From Pseudohalioglobus sediminis (lineage in GTDB: Bacteria; Pseudomonadota; Gammaproteobacteria; Pseudomonadales; Halieaceae): a stretch of 64,000 bases of DNA. The DNA lies in the NCBI RefSeq assembly GCF_008370495.1, contig NZ_VTUX01000002.1:496001-560000 (forward strand). The letters are read 5' to 3'. The notes beneath the pieces were generated by a model. It was not told the DNA's origin and did not search any database. It was given only the letters and a program-made list of their open reading frames with translations. Positions within the stretch are counted from its first letter, which is position 1, and the number at the start of each line of letters is the position of its first letter. The position numbers and the translations under genes are program-made. Positions 58,157 through 64,000 of the stretch are shown in pieces.

Positions 58157-59002
58157 CTAGCGACTCTCGCGGCGATGCATGAACGCCAGGCGCTCCAGCA
58201 AGTGGACATCCTGCTCGTTCTTCATCAACGCACCATACAGCGGCGGAATGGCTTTACTGGGGTCGCGATCCTTGAGAATTTCATCGGGGATGTCATCTGC
58301 CATCAGCAGTTTCAACCAATCGATAAGCTCCGAGGTGGAGGGCTTCTTCTTCAGGCCGGGTATACCGCGCAGGTCGAAGAACACTTCCATTGCCTCCTGC
58401 ACCAATTGCTTGGAAATATCGGGATAATGCACCGCGACAATTTCGCGCATGGTGTCGCGGTCCGGGAAGTTGATGAAGTGGAAAAAGCAGCGGCGCAGGA
58501 ACGCGTCCGGTAATTCTTTTTCGTTGTTTGAGGTGATGATGATAATCGGGCGGTGTTTTGCCTTGATGGTTTCACCGGTCTCGTAAACGAAGAACTCCAT
58601 TCGATCGAGTTCCACCAGCAGGTCGTTGGGAAACTCGATATCGGCCTTGTCGATCTCGTCGATCAGCAGCACCACCTGTTCGTCTGAGGAGAAGGCCTCC
58701 CAGAGCTTGCCTTTCTTGATGTAGTTGGCGATGTCGTGGACTTTTTCGTCACCGAGCTGTGAATCCCGCAGTCGGGAGACGGCGTCGTACTCATACAAAC
58801 CCTGCTGCGCCTTGGTGGTGGACTTGATGTGCCACTGGATCAGGCGCTTGCCAAGTCCGTCTGCGACCTCCTCCGCCAGCATGGTTTTGCCGGTGCCGGG
58901 CTCACCCTTGATCAGCAGCGGGCGCTCCAGGGATACCGCAGCATTCACGGCCATACGCAGATCGTCAGTGGCGACGTAACGTTTCGTTCCTTCAAATTTC
59001 AT
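58157..59002 (-). CDS. MoxR-family AAA+ ATPase
   Basis: A 281-residue AAA+ protein with Walker A GEPGTGKTML, Walker B VVLLIDEIDKAD, sensor 1 IITSNNEKELPDAFLRRC including an arginine finger, and a winged C-terminal lid. MoxR ATPases use ATP to mature or insert metal enzymes, with VWA partners. It is followed by a CoxE-type VWA gene and preceded, after 80 bp, by a membrane-anchored VWA gene. Confidence 0.9.
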   Translation of the reverse strand: MKFEGTKRYVATDDLRMAVNAAVSLERPLLIKGEPGTGKTMLAEEVADGLGKRLIQWHIKSTTKAQQGLYEYDAVSRLRDSQLGDEKVHDIANYIKKGKLWEAFSSDEQVVLLIDEIDKADIEFPNDLLVELDRMEFFVYETGETIKAKHRPIIIITSNNEKELPDAFLRRCFFHFINFPDRDTMREIVAVHYPDISKQLVQEAMEVFFDLRGIPGLKKKPSTSELIDWLKLLMADDIPDEILKDRDPSKAIPPLYGALMKNEQDVHLLERLAFMHRRESR

Positions 59003-59082
59003 TCGCGTTAATACCTGTCAGGTTTGCAAAGCTGGTCAGACTACCGATTGGTTATGGACTAATCAAGACTGTCACGACCTTG

Positions 59083-60549
59083 TTACTGGTCTGCGGAAAC
59101 ACCCTCGAGTGGTTCGCTGTCATTGCTCGCCAACTGCCGCGCCCGCTTCTCCCAGATTTCGAGCTTACGCCGTTTGCGGCGCCGCAGGTGCAGCCAGATT
59201 GCCAGCAGCAGCAGCGCTAACACGCCGCCAAGCCATAGCAGGGGCGCCTGGAAGTCATCTTCCGGGGGTTCCTGCCCACGGGTAACCAGTGTGGGCTGCT
59301 CGGGTGGCGCCACCACCTCCACGTACATAGGCAGCTCGCGCTGCAGACTCTGCGCCTGCAGCTGCGCCACTACCTGGTAGCGTCCGGGTGCATCAAACGG
59401 GGGGATGACAATACGGTACTCACCGTCGGCAGGCAGCGCGTATTCCCGGCTCACAGGAATGCTCAACTGCTTGCCGCCCGGCCCCGTGATGACCACACTC
59501 AGATCGAACGCAGCGAGCACCTCGGCGTCGGTCAGTACCTGGCCCTGTTCGGTAAGGCGCAGACCCAGTTCTGTCTGGCGCCCGGCGGGCAGGCTATTGG
59601 GCAGCGGGTCGACGTCCAGCTTGAGGTCAGAGATGACATTGACCCGCAGGCTCGCGCTATCGGGCGCCTTTACGCGCCAGTTGCCGGCACTCGGGGAGGC
59701 AACAGTGACCAGGGCGAACTGTTGGTTCTGGTACCAGTCCACGTCGCTACTGTTGGCGCTGTAGCGAGCGCCATCGGGGTCAACAAGCTCCAGGCGATTG
59801 CGCGCACCACCGAAAAAGACCAGCAGGGTGAACTCACTGACGCTGTCATCAATAGCGAACCCGCTGTCGCTCAGCGGTACCCTGGCTGTGGGTGCGACCA
59901 TCTCCAGCGCCTGCACAAAGATGCTACTGAGTGCCTGGGGGGATTCGGCCTTTTCTGCGATGCCGCTGGTAGACCGTGCCAGGGCGCGCAGGAATGGCCA
60001 GTCCGCCTCATTCGACAGCGCGATGGTATGCACGGCAATACCGGTCGCACCCAGGTTCGGCGCCGTGGCTGACAACAGCCGGCGCGCCGAACTCGCATTG
60101 ACCATGGGTGATTCCGCGACGTCGACCTTACCATCTGTCAGCAGGACGATACTGGTACGGTAGCCCGGGTCCAGGCGCTCGAGATCATAGGTGGCTGCAG
60201 TTATAGCTGCTGGAATATTGGTGCGTTGCCCTGAATTATCGATCTGCGGTACCGCCTCGCGCGCGCGCTCGCGCCAGGCGCTGTCAACCACGCCGTGAGG
60301 CACCAACTCACGCACATCCTCGCCGAACACCCAGATGCCAGCTTTTGACCCTTCCGGTAACAAGCGCACGATCAGCTCAATTGCCGGCTCACGCAGGTTG
60401 TCGGGATCGGATGTTTTCATGCTGCCGGATATATCCACCAGCAGTCGCAGGTCCGGCTTCAGGCCCACGCCTGGTGTATCAGCCAGGCCTGGCCCAGCGC
60501 ACAGACCGAGGCCGAGGAAAAGCGCCAGCAGGTACCGGGTCAGGCGCAT
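59083..60549 (-). CDS. Membrane-anchored VWA domain protein
   Basis: A 488-residue envelope protein. The signal peptide is about residues 1-24 (ending GPGLAD). A VWA domain with the MIDAS motif LRLLVDISGSMKTSDPDN spans about 33-220. A long beta-rich middle resembles Ig-like repeats, and a C-terminal membrane helix (PLLWLGGVLALLLLAIWLHL, about 441-460) is followed by an Arg/Lys-rich cytosolic tail. It therefore exposes its VWA domain to the periplasm. It directly follows a small membrane-protein gene and precedes MoxR, as in MoxR-Bat-type clusters. Confidence 0.85.
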   Translation of the reverse strand: MRLTRYLLALFLGLGLCAGPGLADTPGVGLKPDLRLLVDISGSMKTSDPDNLREPAIELIVRLLPEGSKAGIWVFGEDVRELVPHGVVDSAWRERAREAVPQIDNSGQRTNIPAAITAATYDLERLDPGYRTSIVLLTDGKVDVAESPMVNASSARRLLSATAPNLGATGIAVHTIALSNEADWPFLRALARSTSGIAEKAESPQALSSIFVQALEMVAPTARVPLSDSGFAIDDSVSEFTLLVFFGGARNRLELVDPDGARYSANSSDVDWYQNQQFALVTVASPSAGNWRVKAPDSASLRVNVISDLKLDVDPLPNSLPAGRQTELGLRLTEQGQVLTDAEVLAAFDLSVVITGPGGKQLSIPVSREYALPADGEYRIVIPPFDAPGRYQVVAQLQAQSLQRELPMYVEVVAPPEQPTLVTRGQEPPEDDFQAPLLWLGGVLALLLLAIWLHLRRRKRRKLEIWEKRARQLASNDSEPLEGVSADQ

Positions 60550-60963
60550 TCAGCTCTGCTCCGCCGCAGCCGGCTTGACCGCCGGTTCGGTATCCGGGCG
60601 GTCACCCTGATCAGGCTCTTGGCGCGGCCGTTGGCGCGGCCGCAACAGGGTGAGGCGCAACAGCAGTGCCAGCACGACAGCGGCAGCGCAGGTGACCAGC
60701 AGCGGCCTGATGGCATGCTGTGCCGCCTCAACGCCCTCAGTGGCGGTCTGGAAACCGGCCACCACCAATGCCGGCGCCAGTGTCTGCGCACCCTCGCGCG
60801 GATACGCCGGTGTCAGCATCAGCGCCGCAACCAGCGCTACCACCAGGGCGGTCCAGCCATTGGGCCAGCGTCTCCCCAGCCACCAGGCCAGGAACAGCAC
60901 AAACAGCGCCGCTGCGCCGCAGTAGGCATACATGGCTGTCATGTAGGAACTATCACTCAGCAC
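60550..60963 (-). CDS. Small hypothetical inner-membrane protein
   Basis: A 137-residue protein with three predicted helices (about 11-29, 36-53 and 86-107) and a Pro/Gln/Arg-rich cytosolic tail. I know no family. The start is a GTG with AGGAG 7 nt upstream (VLSDSSYMTAMYAY). Its stop abuts the start of the membrane VWA gene, so it is likely a co-translated partner. Confidence 0.72.
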   Translation of the reverse strand: MLSDSSYMTAMYAYCGAAALFVLFLAWWLGRRWPNGWTALVVALVAALMLTPAYPREGAQTLAPALVVAGFQTATEGVEAAQHAIRPLLVTCAAAVVLALLLRLTLLRPRQRPRQEPDQGDRPDTEPAVKPAAAEQS

Positions 60964-60973
60964 CGCATCACTC

Positions 60974-61411
60974 CTATTCTACCCAGCTGATGATGTATTC
61001 ATCATAACCATCGGGGTGCACGAACTCATCGGAAATCGACCTGCCCCGAATGGACACGCCCGCTTCATGCACCGAGTCAGTACGACCGGAAACGAGGTGA
61101 TGCCAGGCCGGCAACGGCTCACCGCGCGCACGTAAGCGGTAGGCACAGGTCGAGGGCAGCCAGTCCAGTGAACCCACCGTATTCTGCTCCAGGCGTATGC
61201 AGTTGGGCACCATGATCGAACGGCGTGGATAGTCGCTGCACCGGCAGGTGTCCTCATCGAGGTAACGACAACGCACCTGCGTGTAGAATACCTCGTCGGT
61301 TTCCTCATCCTGTAATTTGTGCAGGCAGCATTTGGCGCAGCCATCGCACAGCAGCTCCCACTGCTGCTCATCCAGCGCGGACAGCGGCAGTTCATGCCAC
61401 CACTCAGCCAC
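60974..61411 (-). CDS. ycgN: YcgN family cysteine-cluster protein
   Basis: A 145-residue protein of the UPF0260/YcgN family, containing the zinc- or iron-binding cysteine cluster CDGCAKCCLHK near the N-terminus and RCRYLDEDTCRCSDYPRRS, then NCIRLEQN and the WLPSTCAYRLRARGEPLPAWHHLVSG block. The start is GTG (VAEWWHELPLSALDEQQWELLCDGC), overlapping the ycgL stop by 8 bp; a frame to 61510 was rejected. Function unknown in the family. Adjacent ycgL and rnd match gammaproteobacterial order. Confidence 0.9.
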   Translation of the reverse strand: MAEWWHELPLSALDEQQWELLCDGCAKCCLHKLQDEETDEVFYTQVRCRYLDEDTCRCSDYPRRSIMVPNCIRLEQNTVGSLDWLPSTCAYRLRARGEPLPAWHHLVSGRTDSVHEAGVSIRGRSISDEFVHPDGYDEYIISWVE

Positions 61412-61691
61412 GGCATTGCTCCCGGCGCCTGAGCTGTTCCGGTGTGGGCGGCATTTGCAGGAAAAAACCCTGCTCAGCAATGGCGGCCAACACTTCTGCT
61501 GTGTCCACACGCGCGAGCTTGCGCGAGGGCTGCAGAAGCAGTGTCATCACACTCTGCAGTTCACCGCATTGTTTCAGCAGCGTTTCCGGCAGGTCATCGA
61601 TGCCCTCTTGCTTGTCCACGTACAGGTACATTTCCTCTTTGCGCGAGCTGCGAAAGATCTCGACCAGCCTTGCCTCCGCGGGTGCACTCAC
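61404..61691 (-). CDS. ycgL: YcgL domain protein
   Basis: A 95-residue protein of the conserved DUF709 (YcgL) family (EARLVEIFRSSRKEEMYLYVDKQEGIDDLPETLL), with the family's C-terminal EVLAAIAEQGFFLQMPP. The start is GTG and overlaps the rnd stop as GTGA. Function unknown, but always found near ribonuclease D. Confidence 0.9.
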   Translation of the reverse strand: MSAPAEARLVEIFRSSRKEEMYLYVDKQEGIDDLPETLLKQCGELQSVMTLLLQPSRKLARVDTAEVLAAIAEQGFFLQMPPTPEQLRRREQCRG

Positions 61692-62806
61692 GCCTGACCC
61701 TCCTCTAGCGTGGCCTGCAAATGCTCTATCACCGCCTGCTTGCGCCACCCCGACCAGGATGCCGGAATGGGTCCGGTGCCGCGCACCAGCCTTTCGAAAT
61801 CCTTTCCGGACACCAGCGCCTGCGGCGCCACACCCAGGTCACTGGCAATGCGCTCGGTATGCTGCTTGAGTTTCTTCACCGCGTTGCGCTGTGCCGCCGT
61901 CAATGGCGCCGGCAACCGCTCCAACTCGCCGTGGTCCGCCGCCTGGGCGGCCTCGGCAAGCACGTCCAGCAGGTCTTCCCCATAGCGCCGCAGCGTGGCC
62001 GGGTGCAATTCCACCTGCGAACGCATCTCCGCCATATTGGCGGGCGCACGCTGGGCCAGTTGCAGACAGGCCTTGTCATCCAGTATCCAACTACGGGGCT
62101 TATCCTTGCGCCGCGCCATGTCATCACGCCAGTCGCACAGCGAGATCAATATCGCCAGCTGTTGTGGCTGCAGCTTCCATGCGCTCTTGATGCGCTTGTA
62201 ATAGCCATCGGAAGTGGTTGCCAGTGCAGTGCAGGCGGCCTCGCCATCTTCCAGCACCCAGGCTCTGCGCCCCTGTTCCCGCAGCCGCCGATCCAGCTGG
62301 CGGTAAACGTCCAGGAGCCAGATCACGTCCTGTGCGGCATAGTGGCACTGGGATTCGGTTAACGGCCGCTGCAGCCAGTCGGAGCGGGTTTCGCCCTTGG
62401 GCAGGTCCTCGCCACAGAGCTGGTGCACCAGGGCGCGGTAACCAAGGCCGAAGTCCAGGCCGACAAGTGCCGCCGCTTTCTGGGTATCAAACAGCGGCAC
62501 CGGCAGTACACCGAGCCAGCGCTGAAAAACCTCCAGGTCTTCACTGGCGGAATGCAGGACCTTGACCACCTTGACGTCCGTCAACAGCTCGGCCAGCGGA
62601 GCCGGATCCTCGATAGCCAGGGGGTCGATGAGCCAGGCGCAATTCGCCGCATCACCCTCGGCAAAACACAGCTGCACCAGGGCCACCTGCGGATAAAACG
62701 TACTGCGACGCATGAACTCGGTATCGACCATTACCGCGCTACAACCTTTCGCCCGGGCCAGAAGCTCTGCCAGCGCGCTGTCGTTTTCAACCAGCTGCCA
62801 ATCCAT
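61688..62806 (-). CDS. rnd: Ribonuclease D
   Basis: A 3'-5' exoribonuclease in tRNA 3'-end maturation. The 372-residue protein has the DEDD exonuclease motifs MVDTEFMRRSTFYPQVALVQLCF (Exo I), VLHSASEDLEVFQRW (Exo II) and HYAAQDVIWLLDVY (Exo III), followed by HRDC domains (RDKPRSWILDDKACLQLAQRAPANMAEM). The ATG is used over a preceding TTG. Confidence 0.95.
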   Translation of the reverse strand: MDWQLVENDSALAELLARAKGCSAVMVDTEFMRRSTFYPQVALVQLCFAEGDAANCAWLIDPLAIEDPAPLAELLTDVKVVKVLHSASEDLEVFQRWLGVLPVPLFDTQKAAALVGLDFGLGYRALVHQLCGEDLPKGETRSDWLQRPLTESQCHYAAQDVIWLLDVYRQLDRRLREQGRRAWVLEDGEAACTALATTSDGYYKRIKSAWKLQPQQLAILISLCDWRDDMARRKDKPRSWILDDKACLQLAQRAPANMAEMRSQVELHPATLRRYGEDLLDVLAEAAQAADHGELERLPAPLTAAQRNAVKKLKQHTERIASDLGVAPQALVSGKDFERLVRGTGPIPASWSGWRKQAVIEHLQATLEEGQA

Positions 62807-62809
62807 CAA

Positions 62810-63409
62810 CTACTCCACGGGCCTGCGGCCGGAAAATGCATGGGCCAGGGTACTGCCATCGACGTACTCCAGTTCACCACCCAGCGGAACCCCGTGCGCG
62901 ATGCGCGACACCCTAACGCCTTCATTCTGCAACGCGTCGGAAAGGTAGTAGGCGGTGGCCTCACCCTCCACAGTCGGATTGGTAGCGAGAATCACTTCCT
63001 CGACGCCCTCCTCCACCACGCGACGCTGGAACTTGTCCAGGCCGAGTTCCTCGGGACCGATACCATCTATGGGGGAGAGATGACCCATGAGCACGAAATA
63101 AAGCCCCCGGTAACTGCCGCTCTGCTCTACAGCAAGCACGTCCGCAGGGGTTTCCACGACGCAGATAACGGACGCTTCTCTACGCGTGTCCGAGCAAATC
63201 TCACACACTTCAAGCTCAGTGAAATTGCGACACCGCGTGCAATGATCAACCTTGTCCACCGCCGACTGCAGTGCCTGCGCCAGCAGTGTGGCGCCTTCGC
63301 GATCGCGCTCCAGCAAGTGCAGGGTCATCCGCTGTGCTGACTTCGGACCGACACCGGGCAGGCAACGCAGGGCTTCCATCAACTCCTGCAAAGCTGGGCT
63401 GAATTTCAT
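62810..63409 (-). CDS. recR: Recombination protein RecR
   Basis: Helps RecO load RecA onto gapped DNA. The 199-residue protein has an N-terminal helix-hairpin-helix ([20 protein letters not shown]), a four-cysteine zinc finger ([18 protein letters not shown]), the Toprim domain ([14 protein letters not shown]) and the C-terminal Walker-B-like region with [20 protein letters not shown]. It sits 3 nt before rnd and 15 nt after ybaB. Confidence 0.96.
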   Translation of the reverse strand: MKFSPALQELMEALRCLPGVGPKSAQRMTLHLLERDREGATLLAQALQSAVDKVDHCTRCRNFTELEVCEICSDTRREASVICVVETPADVLAVEQSGSYRGLYFVLMGHLSPIDGIGPEELGLDKFQRRVVEEGVEEVILATNPTVEGEATAYYLSDALQNEGVRVSRIAHGVPLGGELEYVDGSTLAHAFSGRRPVE

Positions 63410-63424
63410 CTGGATCTGCCGCGC

Positions 63425-63745
63425 CTAGAACGGCATCTTGAGGCCACCGGGCAGGTCCAGACCCGCGGCCAGGCCGGACATCGCTTCTTTATTGTGGGCC
63501 TCGACCTTGCGCACTGCATCGTTTACCGCAGCCGCCAGCAGGTCCTCCAGCACTTCCTTGTCTTCACTCATCACTGCGGGATCGATAGTGACGCGCTTTA
63601 CATCGTGCCGGCCAGTCATAATCACCGACACCAGCCCGGCACCGGACTCGCCGCGTATTTCGGCGTTGGCCAGATCTTCCTGTGCCTTCTGCATTTCCGT
63701 TTGCATTTTCTGCGCCTGTTGCATCAGGTCTGAAAGGTTCTTCAT
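63425..63745 (-). CDS. ybaB: YbaB/EbfC nucleoid-associated protein
   Basis: A 106-residue DNA-binding protein that forms dimers ([59 protein letters not shown]). The coiled-coil N-terminus and the C-terminal [12 protein letters not shown] tail are typical. GAGGAAA overlaps the dnaX stop. Part of the conserved dnaX-ybaB-recR operon. Confidence 0.95.
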   Translation of the reverse strand: MKNLSDLMQQAQKMQTEMQKAQEDLANAEIRGESGAGLVSVIMTGRHDVKRVTIDPAVMSEDKEVLEDLLAAAVNDAVRKVEAHNKEAMSGLAAGLDLPGGLKMPF

Positions 63746-63758
63746 GTGCTATTTTTCC

Positions 63759-64000
63759 TCAGGAATCCAGCGGCGCAATGGAATCTCGATCCAGTTGCCC
63801 GTCAAATCGTGAGATCAGCGCCTGTAGTCGCTGATCGCTCTCTATTTCCGCCACGGCCTGCAACTGGCGTTCACGCGCAGCACGCGCCTGGCGCATCGCC
63901 GGCGTCTCGCCGGGTGGTTGCCCGGTGCTTATGTCAACAGACAGTTCACGCTCGAAGTAGTTCTGCAGTGCCAGCCGAATCTTGTCGCGATGGCTGTCAT
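63759..64000 (-). CDS. dnaX: DNA polymerase III gamma/tau subunit, C-terminus only
   Basis: Only the last 80 codons are in the window, entering from the right edge (SHRDKIRLALQNYFERELSVDI...) and stopping at TGA 63759. The segment resembles the tau-domain V tail that contacts the alpha subunit (LQALISRFDGQL). The identity rests on this resemblance plus the ybaB-recR neighbours. The frameshift site that makes gamma would lie outside the window. Confidence 0.85.
   Translation of the reverse strand, partial: DSHRDKIRLALQNYFERELSVDISTGQPPGETPAMRQARAARERQLQAVAEIESDQRLQALISRFDGQLDRDSIAPLDS

Overview
The window is about 60% GC chromosomal DNA from a marine-type gammaproteobacterium. I would place it near the Cellvibrionales/Halieaceae (OM60/NOR5) group, because Pseudomonas-like housekeeping gene order (xerD-dsbC-aminotransferase-hom-thrC-recJ; ftsB-ispD-ispF-truD-pcm-nlpD-rpoS; dnaX-ybaB-recR) is interleaved with CoA-transferase, hydantoinase and TonB-receptor catabolic genes. 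That placement is inference from gene content. I saw no rRNA, tRNA, CRISPR array, insertion sequence or prophage genes.

Region 1 (1-10304, all minus strand) is an accessory catabolic cluster. In transcription order it has a CaiB/BaiF CoA-transferase, a UreH/NicO-like metal permease with a His-rich loop, a metal-ligand-poor amidohydrolase-2 protein, a second CoA-transferase, an unrecognised 103-residue protein, a bicupin with a 19-histidine tail, an HMG-CoA-lyase-family enzyme, and hydantoinase/oxoprolinase subunits HyuA and HyuB. HyuB runs off the left edge. Two histidine-rich proteins in one cluster suggest a metal-dependent pathway whose substrate I cannot name. This is the best candidate here for an undescribed system. 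A decayed reading frame with an in-frame stop lies just upstream (10321-10683).

Region 2 (10745-13317) has a sodium:solute symporter converging on a GH5-like glycoside hydrolase. Region 3 (13551-26849, minus) is core: rpoS, nlpD, a DUF368 membrane protein, pcm, truD, ispF, ispD, ftsB, eno, kdsA, pyrG, tilS, accA and a methyltransferase. surE is missing from its usual place between truD and pcm. Region 4 (26902-32463) has an RluA-type pseudouridine synthase, a 120-bp inverted-repeat element, a CueR-controlled SO_0444-type copper/zinc permease with a textbook operator, and a penicillin-acylase-type Ntn hydrolase coupled to a TetR regulator.

Region 5 (32562-41477) looks like an amine or amino-acid utilisation module: a LysR regulator divergent from succinate-semialdehyde dehydrogenase and a class III aminotransferase, converging on an MFS transporter, a PLP decarboxylase and a TonB-dependent receptor. 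Region 6 (41773-52594, minus) is core: recJ, thrC, hom, an AlaC-type aminotransferase, dsbC, xerD, a DUF6586-like protein and topA.

Region 7 (52744-64000) has small stress and redox genes, IclR and AraC regulators, a TrmH/SpoU rRNA methyltransferase, a MoxR ATPase with two VWA proteins, and then ycgN, ycgL, rnd, recR, ybaB and the end of dnaX. Many starts in the window are GTG or TTG; they were chosen from Shine-Dalgarno sites and tight stop/start overlaps.
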